64,000 nucleotides of DNA, taken from NCBI GenBank assembly GCA_000442015.1, contig KE561200.1, forward strand, positions 32,852 to 96,851, in the 5' to 3' direction. Numbering within the stretch: the first letter of the stretch is position 1; each line of letters begins with the position of its first letter. Position numbers and translations under genes: made by a program. Of this stretch, positions 23,520-33,722 are shown piece by piece. Origin of the DNA: Rozella allomycis CSF55. Taxonomy: Eukaryota; Rozellomycota. Below the pieces are notes generated by a model, which worked only from the letters and a program-made list of their open reading frames with translations, did not search any database and was not told the origin of the DNA.

Positions 23520-24274
23520 TTACTCTTCACTTTGTTTCTGAACAATTCTAATATCTTTATAGTATGGCAAAAAGGCATTTAAATTTTGAGGATCAAAGCC
23601 TTGATGATTCAACATTTCTACTAACGCTTTGAAAAATATTTCATTGCCCATCTCTGAGAAATGCAATCCATCGCTAAATAGTTTTTCGATATTTTCTTCG
23701 TTATTCTCAAATAGGGAAAATGTATCGAGACAAGGTATGTTCTCTGCTCGAGCGACCTCTTTACATGCAATTGCATACAATTTTGTATTTTCCTTCAATC
23801 GATTATATGAAGGAAGGCCCTTTCTTATGCATTCTTTATTCCATTCTTCATCGTCTAGTGTTGGCGGGGTGGACAATATCACACTTAATTTTTCAGCTTT
23901 CAACAAATTGACTATCTTTGTTAAGTTTGTTTTATAATCTTCCACTGGTACGTGTTGAAAGAAAATATCTTCCTTGCTTAATCTTGCGTCATTCGCTCCC
24001 AGGAATACAATTGCTAATGTCGGATACAAGGATTTACACATTTTTAAAATGCTAGGTACTTCAGGAAGAATATATTTCGATGAGTAGCCTTTATATTGTT
24101 GAAATCTTTGTGATTACCTGAAAATCCAAAAGGTAGGCACAATGCTTTTGTGGAGAATCTATCAGAAAGCCTTGACAGCCATCCATTTTTTTCAAAGCCA
24201 AACTAGAAAATTAAAGCTGAGACAAATACTTGAGTTAATGAATCGCCGATAAAAATAAAAGATGAAACTTTCAT
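23520..24274 (-). CDS. IAH1: SGNH-hydrolase, isoamyl acetate-hydrolysing esterase type
   Basis: Three exons with introns of 27 and 29 nt. Block I of the SGNH fold is FIGDSLTQFGFEKNGW (nucleophile Ser in GDS), block III is FLGANDARLS (oxyanion Asn), and block V is SDGLHFSEMGNEIF (catalytic Asp and His). The arrangement and length of about 233 residues match IAH1-type esterases, which hydrolyse short acetate esters in yeast and act on lipids in other organisms. The start codon lies 21 bp from that of the divergent TRM82 gene. Confidence 0.88.
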
Positions 24275-24295
24275 GGTGGCTTGTCGAATTTTTTC
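24275..24295. promoter_or_regulatory. Shared divergent promoter space, IAH1/TRM82
   Basis: The two start codons are separated by 21 bp, the tightest divergent pair in the window. No TATA-like element can fit here in addition to both 5' UTRs, so each promoter must reach into the partner gene. Confidence 0.45.
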
Positions 24296-25421
24296 ATGTC
24301 AGAGAACTATACTGGTTTTGTTAGACTGATATCATTTGATAATAACTTTCTAATGTTTAATAGAAATAGCGCAATATGCTTTGACTCTTCTTCTCTTGCT
24401 AAAATTTTTGAAATAAAGGATCTTGAGGCAGGTATTAGAATGATTGAAGCCAAATGTCCTCATTTGTTTATTGCACTAGAAAATAAGAAAGTCATGCATT
24501 TTGAAGTGGAAAAAGAAACTGCAACTTTAAAATCGACCTGGACTGTTCAAAAATCAGTCACCTCAATGTACTTTATAAGGGAAAAGAACATTCTTCTCGC
24601 TTCTGATAAGTTTGGGGATGTCTTTACGTAAGTTTAATGCATGCGTAATAATTAGATTTCAAATTGGCGATAGTGAAGGAAAGCTTGTAATGGGACAAAT
24701 ATCAATGATTTTGGATATGGTGTACGACGAGCAAAGAAATTTTATTATAACATCTGATAGAGACGAAAGAGTGCGACTAAGCAATTATCCAAAGGCATAT
24801 ATAATAGAAAAATTTCTTATGAATCACAAAGAGTATGTGCATGGGGTTTTCTTTATGTAGATTTGTTTCTGCTTTGGCACTTGAAGGAGATACTTTAGTA
24901 TCAGGGGGTGGTGATGATTACGTAACGATTTGGAATATGAATTCGTATGAAAAAACCGAAGTTTTAGTTAAAAAGGACGGCATGTCTGATGACATTACCG
25001 TCGCCAAAATTATTTTATCTGAAAACAAAGCCTTCCTCTTATTAGAGAGATCGAATTTGATAGTTGTGATTGATATTGAATCTCACAAGGTTGAATATTT
25101 AGAAATGCCAAACATTTTGACTTCATTATCTTCAGTCAATAATTGCATTTTCTCCTTGTCAATTGATGGCGTCTTGTATAAGATAAACTCTTCTTTAACA
25201 TATGAAGCACTTTCATTCAAAACCGAAGAATTCTTTGAAAAGATAGAAATTACTAGTAACAATTCATGTCACTTTTCATAGATGACTTTGATTTTTCTAG
25301 AGAGTTTACATTGCATAATATGAGAAAATCGCTCAACTTTGGAAAAAAGGGTAAATCCAAAGAAGATGATCAAGATGAGATTGAAGAAGAAAACTCTAAT
25401 AAGAAAATTAAAGCTAACTAA
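24296..25421 (+). CDS. TRM82: tRNA (guanine-N7) methyltransferase WD40 subunit
   Basis: Four exons joined by introns of 26-28 nt. It is a WD40 beta-propeller with the TRM82/WDR4 signature: GQISMILDMVYDEQ, then TSDRDERVRLSNYPKAY, then HKEFVSALAL after a splice, and VSGGGDDYVTIWNM. TRM82 stabilises the catalytic subunit TRM8 that makes m7G46 in tRNA; the partner is not in the window. The C-terminus is acidic and Lys-rich after a 26-nt intron and stops at 25421. The identity rests mainly on the DRDE block, which is specific to this family among WD40 proteins. Confidence 0.85.
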
Positions 25422-25491
25422 ATAAATTTAAAGCATAATTTACACTTTCATCCCAAGGTATAAATAGGGTTGTGAATTCAGTCGCTCTAAG

Positions 25492-26505
25492 ATGATATTA
25501 TTCTTTTCAATTCTCTACTTTTCATCATACTTGGCACTACCACATCACTGGACGTCAGATCATTATTTCAAATCTACAGCTCACGAAAAGAATATTCTCC
25601 ATTATTTAAAGAATGAAGGCAACTATAGTTCGTTTTATGATCAAATCAAAGATAACGATCAATTGACTGAAATCCTCCAACACGGAAAAGACTTGCTAGT
25701 ATTTGTGCCTACAAACGAAGCTTTTAAAACATTTGTCCCGGGCTTTGAAGACAAGAATGCTATATTTTCATACCACATTGCCAGTTCCAGTGGCAGAATG
25801 TCGCTTGCACGAAAGCCATTTGATCTAACATCAGGCGAGCTTCTCCCCTCAATTCTAGCAGACTCATCTCTCAAAGGCGGTCATCAATTTCTCAAGGTTT
25901 ACTTGAACGAATGGCAACATGGACGTGTGTATATAGGAAACGAAAGATCATTTTCAAAAGTTTTGGGAAAACCGACTGTAGCTTCAAACGGAATGATATT
26001 TCTGATTGACTCTGTGCTATTACCACCATATGATATTTGGAGAATGATTAATGACATTCAGTTTCATGGACATTTAACCAATGTAGTAACCATGTTGGAA
26101 GTTTCAGGACTTGCCAATGAATTGGAAATGCGCCAAGGATTGACGTTTCTGGCTCCAACTGATGAAGCATTTGAAAGGTTAGGACCTTCCGCTGTGAGAC
26201 ATCTACTATCCCCAACTGGAAAGCCATTATTGAGAAGAATTTTGATGTATCATTTTGTGCCAAGAGAAACATACTACAGCCATTACGTGCAGACTGGAGA
26301 TACTACTTGGGAAACTATGCTATATGGTAAACCGATTCAAGTTCACAAGATATCGTTCCAAGGCGAGAGACACTTTTCAAGCATAATTCTTAATGAAGAG
26401 TCGAGAATAATATATGGTGATGTATTGTGCTCGAATGGCGTTGCGCACATAATTGATAATGTGTTGATTCCAAGTTGGGAGATGAAGGAGCTGGAAAACA
26501 TTTAA
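25492..26505 (+). CDS. Secreted fasciclin (FAS1) domain protein
   Basis: One uninterrupted exon of 337 codons, unusual beside its intron-rich neighbours. It starts with a hydrophobic signal-peptide-like segment (MILFFSILYFSSYLA) and has two FAS1 repeats. The first has LLVFVPTNEAFKTF and NGMIFLIDSVLLPP. The second has LTFLAPTDEAFERL, RRILMYHFVP and NGVAHIIDNVLIP. FAS1 domains act in cell adhesion and extracellular matrix in animals, plants, fungi and bacteria. No GPI-like C-terminal hydrophobic tail is present, so it is probably soluble or matrix-bound. It is convergent with the myosin gene, with 40 bp between stops. Confidence 0.85.
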   Translation: MILFFSILYFSSYLALPHHWTSDHYFKSTAHEKNILHYLKNEGNYSSFYDQIKDNDQLTEILQHGKDLLVFVPTNEAFKTFVPGFEDKNAIFSYHIASSSGRMSLARKPFDLTSGELLPSILADSSLKGGHQFLKVYLNEWQHGRVYIGNERSFSKVLGKPTVASNGMIFLIDSVLLPPYDIWRMINDIQFHGHLTNVVTMLEVSGLANELEMRQGLTFLAPTDEAFERLGPSAVRHLLSPTGKPLLRRILMYHFVPRETYYSHYVQTGDTTWETMLYGKPIQVHKISFQGERHFSSIILNEESRIIYGDVLCSNGVAHIIDNVLIPSWEMKELENI

Positions 26506-26545
26506 GAAAATGGAAATAAATCATGTTGATTTGAATGTTATTTAT

Positions 26546-29500
26546 TTATTTGTTGTTATAATCAATATACCCTTGTACCAATGATAATATTCTTGTCGCC
26601 TATAAAAATACTTAAAGTTCATCATTACCTTATCAGTTTGAAACATGATTTTGGAGTTTTGTTGAACGATGATAATATAAGTAGTGGAAGGGATAATCTC
26701 TACTATTTCAGAATATAGAACAGATTTAAATGGTTCCTATAAAATGGTAAAATTGTATTTTTACCTTTTGCCAGTTAATAAAATAATGCAACCCGGTTAC
26801 TGATACTCCAAGATTAATTTCCCTATCAATATCATTGAAAGAATTTTGTTTGACAGGAAAGAAGCAAGTGCCATGAAAAGGCCATTGTCTGATAATTTTC
26901 AAGTATTCCTTTCTAGCGTCAGCAGAGCAAGTTCCTTTTAGAGATGAGTGTGCCGTCTCAACTTTTTTATGAATGTCTTTGTATTCTTGTAGAAAATTAA
27001 GAGGAAAGAGAGATCGTAATGGTGCATCATAAGATTTTAGTCTGCTGAAATTCTGATCACCAAAAGAATTTTGAATTGAGAGACCAGCAAGATTTATTGC
27101 TTCATCTTCAGTTAGAGGATGTTGGCCATTAAATACATCTTTTTCAGCCTATTCAAGATTAACGTTTTAAGTACCTGGATGAATGTTAAATGCTCTTCAT
27201 AGTCAGAACCACTTGGAAGCAGTGGTTGGAAGAAATAAATCTTTTTGAGAATTAGTTTATATTCAAATGACTTTTTCTCAAATTCATAAAACAAATCGCC
27301 CATTAATGACCCTGGCTCCAACAAATTGTCCAGGGGATCGAACAAACCGAATTCAGTTGCAGACTTTATTCCAATCTTTTCGCAAAGACATTCTAATATA
27401 TCAGAAATTGTAGAAATCGGAGAAAATGTGAGAGACCTCTTTTGACCATCGCCTGAATGAATAGTGCAAACGGCTGGTTTGTGATTCAAGAGGGAAAAGA
27501 TTTCTTTTTCAGAAGGCGGATTCAACCTTTTTATTTTAGATAAAAACAGTTGGTTTAATAATGTTAAAATAAAAGTTGATGTTGGTGTATTTGTACTTTT
27601 AACGTTTAGAATTGAATGCTTACAATTTAAGATGAGATCTCAAGTAATCTAAAATGATTGGCGAATTGGGATACACAATGGCAGAGCAAATTAATAAAAT
27701 ATTCCAGATTGCTGGTGCAATTGTCCTACTGAAAGAGTTTAGAAGAGATGTACTTTTCAGAAGAGGGAATCTTTGTCGTTTGTTTTATTAATTGAAGAAA
27801 AGTTTCATCTTTGTAATTTTCGTTTTTAATCATTTCAATCAAGAGAGATTGAAGCAATTCATTTGATGAAATTTGTTCTGTTTAATCAAATTAAGAAATT
27901 TACTTTTATTATTTTTTGATTTTCCAGTTGAATAAATTTGAATTAAATTTTGAATATTTTTGGCTTCATTTTCCATTTCATCTTTATTTGAAATTGAATT
28001 TATTAATCTATTTTTAGAAAATGACCAATCTTGGTCTGAATAAACTTGTTTAATCAAATTCTTATCAAAAACATTTCCTAATCACAAAAATAGAAAAACA
28101 AAAACCTTTAATCATTTGAATTGATTTTAACAATTCATAATCTTTTGATTTAAACAAACTTTTATTCTCCATTTTATACAATGTATCAGGCCCTGGTATT
28201 CTCACTGTAAAAGATTGAATCAAACTTTCTCTAATCAAATCTAAATTCTTTATTTCAAATTCTAAATTTAATGAATTCTTCTTTCTTGGTTGTTTCTTAC
28301 AAAATTCATTCAAAAATCCATGAAATTCTTTTGATATTTCATTAATAGATTGAGAAAAATCAGAAATAGATTCAGTTTCTAAAAATAGAAAATGAAATTC
28401 CAAAATATCATTTTCACTTTTCTTTACTGAAATATCAATTTGTTCTAAATTCAATTCCCAATCAATTATTTGATTCACATTAAATGTGGCCAGAATATTC
28501 TAAATAACCATACACTGAGAAAAGAACCTTTTTTAAAATGATTAATGAAGATGGACTGATGGCCAAAGTTACGTTTTCAGGGAAACTCCAAGGTCCGTTG
28601 TGTTTCACTTTGTAAAAGAAGCAACCAATGATTATCAAACAAATAATTTACCAAAAGTTGGAATTCTTTTCATTGTCTCCAAAAATAGAACCTTTTAGAA
28701 TCCACAAGAAGAATTTACTTTGCATTGAATTGAAGTTTTTCCCGCCAATTTTGAATGAGACTCGACCAAGCCATTCAACCAAGCTTCATGTGATTGTCTT
28801 TCAATTAAATAAAATGGAATAAATTCCTTCAAATCACTATAATAACAACATGATCAAATTACTATCTTGCCTTTAGTAATGTCTTGTTGTCTTTAGCATT
28901 ATGAATTAAATCTCCAAATGTTATTTGAGCCTTCAACCCTCCAAGCTGAAGAGACAATTTCTCATTAATCAACATTTCATCAAACAAATAACTCTTCATT
29001 GTTTGATAATAAAGCAAATTATATTCTGCAGATTCACATTCCTGGTCTGCCAATATAACTCTCTTTTTCAATTCGAAATCTAAAATCTTGTCACATTTAT
29101 TAAAAACATCCCAAACATATTCTGATCCTTTCACAAAAACACCCTGGCAAACCAAACCCCATCCATTGACATTCCTTATAGTTAGTTTATGTAGAATCTG
29201 TTCAAGTAAATCAGAAACTGTTGTCAATGAACCAACAGCATATTTTTGTGATGATGCGTCCATTGTTTTAATGCAAACAAGAGTTCTTTCATTCTTTATT
29301 ATTTGTGAAATTTCCAATTCATTTAGAATAAACTTTCTGTTGCCTTTGCCAGTCAATTCTTTAAAATATTCTTCAACTGTATTATTTTTACGTTCAATTA
29401 GAAATGATAAAACATATTTATTCATATTCTATTGATATATAATAAAATTGTTACTTTTGGCGGCAAGATGCAATTACACATGCTTGAAAGTATATCCCAC

Positions 29501-32500
29501 AAATGTAGTTCGTAATTGTTAGATTTATCTATAGGTGTATTATTCAATTGCTTAATTAATTGAAAATAAACTTCTTCAGACAAATCTGGATTTTCATGAA
29601 TCAATTGCAAGAGCTTATTTATAGAAATCAAATAATCATCGACATTTTTAGTTTCACAAATTTTATTTATTAATTTAAATGTTTCAATAGCCAAATTCTT
29701 TATTTTAGAACATGAAATTGTTAAACTGTTATCAATAGACTTTGAATACGTTAAAATAGATTGAATGGCTTTTATTTTAGCATCCATGTCGTATTCATTC
29801 ACGCCTTGAATCAAAAGAGATTTTTCAGCGTATAAATAGATTGGATAATTTTCTACAAATTCTTTGTTTTTAATTTCTCTCTTTTCAATTTCATCTTGAG
29901 TTTGCTGTTGAACAGAAGAATTATTTAAATGAAGGCCTTTAATTTGTGCTTCCTGTTGAGCATTGGAAATAATATTTGGTTGCAATTCAATTTCAGCCTC
30001 AATGGCCTCTTTAAATATTTTTGGCTCTGATGAAATTTCAGTTAATTTAACATCAACAGATTGTTTATCTTCTTCTTGATGTTTTTGTTTTTGTTCATCA
30101 ACCACAAAGTCATCCAGAAATGAGAAAATATTGGCCACCTCATTAACCAAATTGGATTCCATTTTAATTGAATCATTTTGAAAAAGTTCAGGCAACTCAT
30201 CAATATCATTTCTAAATTGTGTATCATTTGCGGTATTTGTCACGTCAATGTTTGAATATTGCTTCCTAATCGCATTGGTCAACTTGAATTGCTGTAATTT
30301 ATCCATTTTACCGCTTTTATATGCTTTTCTTCCGACGCAACTAAATTGTTTTCGTTGATTGGCTCATTTTGTTTCCTATTTGGAAATCCTAGTCGAACCC
30401 TTGTATAGTGACCCCGGTAAACTTGCTATGAATAAAATTATCTTTTTACTTGACTGAATTTTAACAATTGCTTTCTTTTTTATTAAAAATCCTCTATAGC
30501 CCAAAAACTTGAGACATTCTAAAACAATGTCATGAAGCTACGCTTACCATTTTGAAGGCTACGCATTGCAGAAATCGCTTTACTTCTTTGTCTTACTTTG
30601 AGAACAGTTCTAACCCATCCACCAATTCTACTTGAAGCTTCATTCTCAATTTCATTTGATACTTGTTCCAATCTAAGATACTTTATAATCGTAAGTGAAT
30701 TTAACTACACATTCAGTTTTTAGAAATATCTTTGTCTTTCCAATTGCCAACTTTTCAGGCAATTTGAATTTAAAANTTAATTCTTGAAAATCGTTGGTGT
30801 TTGATTGAATAAACAAGGGATGATATCATTTTAGATTTAATGTATTTTGATTACCTTGAACGAAATTCAGCAACAGTGAAACGATAGGGATATCCCAATT
30901 TTCTTATTTGAATTGTTTCCATCATCCCAGAGTATCTCATTTGATCTTTTGAATATTTGGACTTTATTTTACCAATAACCATCTCTGGATTAAATTCGAA
31001 TGCTTTCTTTTCACTATTTGGCTTAATGCAGCGAATGTAGTGAGGAGTTGTTGACTTTAAGATATCAACAAGAGAATAAAGCTGAGACTTGAAACTGGAC
31101 CCACAGCTAGACTTTTTACTTGAAACATTTAAACTTTCATTTAAGCTTTCATTAAAAATTTCTTTTACAAATTGATTCTTTTTCTATCAAGAATGTTTCT
31201 TACTGATGAATTTTCGAAAATAGAAAACAATTCTTCATCAACGGCGTCTTTATTCTTTTCCAAGAAACTTTCCACTTGATAGAAAACTTCTCCAGCGTAA
31301 TGAAAAACTCCAAATTGATTCTTTAAAGTTTTTGGTTTTAAAAATCTATTTTTATTTCCCAATGATTCTGTAAGTTTTAACAAGAAACTCTCATCTGTTC
31401 CCTTGGGAAATTTACACTCTTCATCCAACAATGCCAAAATTCCTTCTTTATAATAGATNATGCCAAAATTCCTTTTTTATAATAGATTTAATTTAATACC
31501 CATTTTCCCTTCAATCACATCAAGACTTGGCTGGTTGTCGTTAAATGAAATTTCTGTCCAATCTAATCCTTCTTGTTGGTATTGTTCTTGTTCAAGTTTA
31601 AAAATGAAAAGATTAAAAAATTGTTGCAGTTTTTCATTGGCGTAATTAATACACAATTGTTCAAAACTATTAATCTTTTAATTAACGACTTCACAAAATA
31701 CCTGAAAGTTTTCAAACCCAAAAATGTCCAAAATGCCAATGTATTTGTCATCCATTTGTTCACTACTGGTTGAACTATTAATCACATCAACTAGATGCTG
31801 AAACAATTGATTGTAAATAAACTTTGCAATTGAATCTCTATTATCCCAAATCTTTTAATTTATTCAAATTTAAAATACTTGAATTTCCTTTATTGGTATG
31901 AAAGTAGTTTCTCCCCTAACATTCATCTTCTTAAACAACAAAACCCTCTTAAACTTTTCAAAATCTATTCCCATCGATATTGAGATTTTCTCAACTAAAT
32001 CTTCATTCGACAACACCAAAGAATCAGATTCATCCTTTGTAAACTTTATATTGCCAAACAACAGAATCGACGACACAAATCTCATCAATTCAACAATCTT
32101 CTCTTCCTCAAACCCTAGAATAGTCAACGAAATCTTCAATTCAGAAAACTTTTCACATTCATCAATCCCTTGCACATTCTTTGTTCCATTCTTATTTAAA
32201 TACTCATAATCTTCAAATGGCAACAGCCCATACATCTCCGCTTCTTCTTTACTGCATCCAAGTAACATTTGATAGAAAATATGATAATTTCTTTCATTTT
32301 TAGCTTGCTTTGAAATTCTACTCTTTTCCAACAAATAATTTTGCATTGTCGCTCCTTTAATAACATTATTATCATCAAAATGAATCTTTATAAACTTTCC
32401 AAATCTGCTCGAATTGTGGTTTCTCACGGTTTTGGCATTCCCAAAACTTTCCAATACTATATTCGCCTCCATTATTTTTCTAGATATACTAAGACCATTA

Positions 32501-32926
32501 GTTCGCATTATACTGCTCAGATACTCCAAGATCAACTTTGTGGACTCTGTTTTTCCAGATCCACTCTCTCCACTGATTATCATTGACTGACATTTCCCAG
32601 TAGAAACAAGATTGTGATATGCTTCTTGAGAAAGTGCATAAATGTGCGGCGGCAAGTCTCGTATTCTTGCACTGGAGTACGCTTCGACATATTCCTTTTA
32701 CAAATCAATCAAAGATTTACTCTATTGTATATCGGGAGCAGTGAATATGGGTTCAAAGCAATCAATATGGTTCCACAATACGACTATAACCAGCAAAAAC
32801 AATCCTTACATAAATTTTCTGTTGACTATATCTACTTCCCAGCGCATTCAAAATTGAATCATCCGTAAGCAAAGTCAAATTTGTCATATCGTCTATATCT
32901 TCCTCATTTGATCCTGCTCCAAACAT
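26546..32926 (-). CDS. MyTH4-FERM/MyTH4-FERM myosin (myosin VII-like)
   Basis: A large actin motor encoded by about 25 exons separated by introns of 26-30 nt. The motor starts near 32926 and shows the P-loop GESGSGKTE, switch [16 protein letters not shown], relay [32 protein letters not shown] and [15 protein letters not shown]-like motifs ([15 protein letters not shown] and one weaker upstream) follow. The tail has a low-complexity acidic part, then MyTH4 (ILTYSKS to QLIKQLNN, near 29450-29790), FERM1 (about 28080-29425), a second MyTH4 (ending [15 protein letters not shown] near 27620) and FERM2 ending at 26546. This order is that of myosin VII and its amoebozoan relatives, which move to filopodial tips and act in adhesion and phagocytosis. 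Two introns end in TG. The N at 30776 keeps frame; the N at 31459 carries a short duplication. The first codons are uncertain. Confidence 0.88.
28626..28651 (-). other. GT-TG intron in myosin FERM1
   Basis: A 26-nt intron starting GTAAAT and ending CATTG. Removing it gives [12 protein letters not shown], matching the FERM F2-F3 junction (PTYGxxFFxVK). The next AG would delete six conserved residues, including the Gly and aromatic pair. Confidence 0.7.
30827..30854 (-). other. GT-TG intron in myosin motor
   Basis: A 28-nt intron from GTAATC to AAATG. Splicing yields [14 protein letters not shown], the expected motor block after the converter entry. No AG lies near enough to give a frame-compatible alternative. 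Confidence 0.7.
31431..31487 (-). repeat. N-joined direct duplication (haplotype-like) 5
   Basis: A 28-base block covering the end of a myosin intron and the start of the next exon occurs on both sides of the N at 31459, with one difference in the intron. Using one copy restores [12 protein letters not shown]. Confidence 0.7.
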
Positions 32927-33004
32927 TGCACAATCCAAACAATAACACGCTTCTTGGAAACAGCAAATAGCATTTCCATTGGCATTGCCAACTTTGCGAA
33001 TTTT
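32927..33004. promoter_or_regulatory. Divergent promoter space, myosin/RABL3-like
   Basis: About 78 bp lie between the inferred myosin start and the GTPase start. An in-frame extension of the myosin frame into this stretch is possible (Cys-rich codons), which would make the space even smaller. Confidence 0.35.
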
Positions 33005-33700
33005 ATGAAAGAAAAGATTAGAGTTTTGGTTCTAGGAGATTATGGTATCTTTTGGTTTGGTAAATAACAAAAGCATCTGGAAAGACAAGTTTGTTGGAAG
33101 CGCTTACTGGAGAAAAGCAGCGCAAGATTATGGGGTGCCAGCCCTATGTACAGGTACGCTGTTTTAAATTTCGGTATAGATTATAGAAAAAGATTCGAAT
33201 GTATTGGTCGTGGAATGGCTTGAAGTAGGGATTGATCCTACGGCCAAATCTACGCAAAGTAAAGGCTGTGTGTTTCCTTTTGCAGAAGGTAATTTGGATT
33301 TGCGGGTGTGTTAGCCTTTGTATGTGTTCATGATTTATCCAATAGGAAATCTTTACAGAACATGTGGAAAATTATTGCGGATGGACTGTCATTTCACCGA
33401 AGAGTGTCGTCTGCGTCTCATGAGAAGCTATTGCATATTGTAAATACTACTGAAAAAGAGGTCTTGCCAATTCTTTTAGTTGGAACAAAGCAAGACAAGG
33501 CGAATTTTGATATACTTGTGAATAATCATTTGGAGGCCAATCTGATTGAAGAATACAAGGCACAGTCATTACATTTAACATGCAAGAATGGAATGATTGA
33601 TGAATCTATGAGGAATGAAATTTATAAATTTTTGTTTAGTATTGTTAAAGATACATCCAGCCCCACATTAGTCCATAAGCGAAGAATATTTAAAGATTAG
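33005..33700 (+). CDS. RABL3-like small GTPase
   Basis: Four exons with introns of 26-29 nt. After the first splice the P-loop reads LGDYASGKTSLLEAL. A GCQPYV block corresponds to the switch I threonine/Gly-Cys region of RABL3, and VVEWLEVG replaces the usual DxxG of switch II, as in this family. CVHDLSNRKSLQNM and LLVGTKQDKANF (G4 in TKQD form) follow. There is no C-terminal prenylation Cys, as in RABL3. RABL3 proteins are atypical Rab-like GTPases involved in prenylation regulation and division. The family call is moderate, since switch regions are divergent. Confidence 0.6.
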
Positions 33701-33722
33701 AATAAATAGGATTAACAATATT

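Noticed and set aside
27839-28057. Independent small ORFs in the myosin tail
   Set aside because: They are exons or exon-intron read-through of the second MyTH4 domain.
29422-30306. MyTH4-FERM tail as a separate gene starting at 30306
   Set aside because: A 20- or 29-nt intron joins the IQ region to this frame without a stop, giving a normal motor-tail order; the ATG is within that intron.
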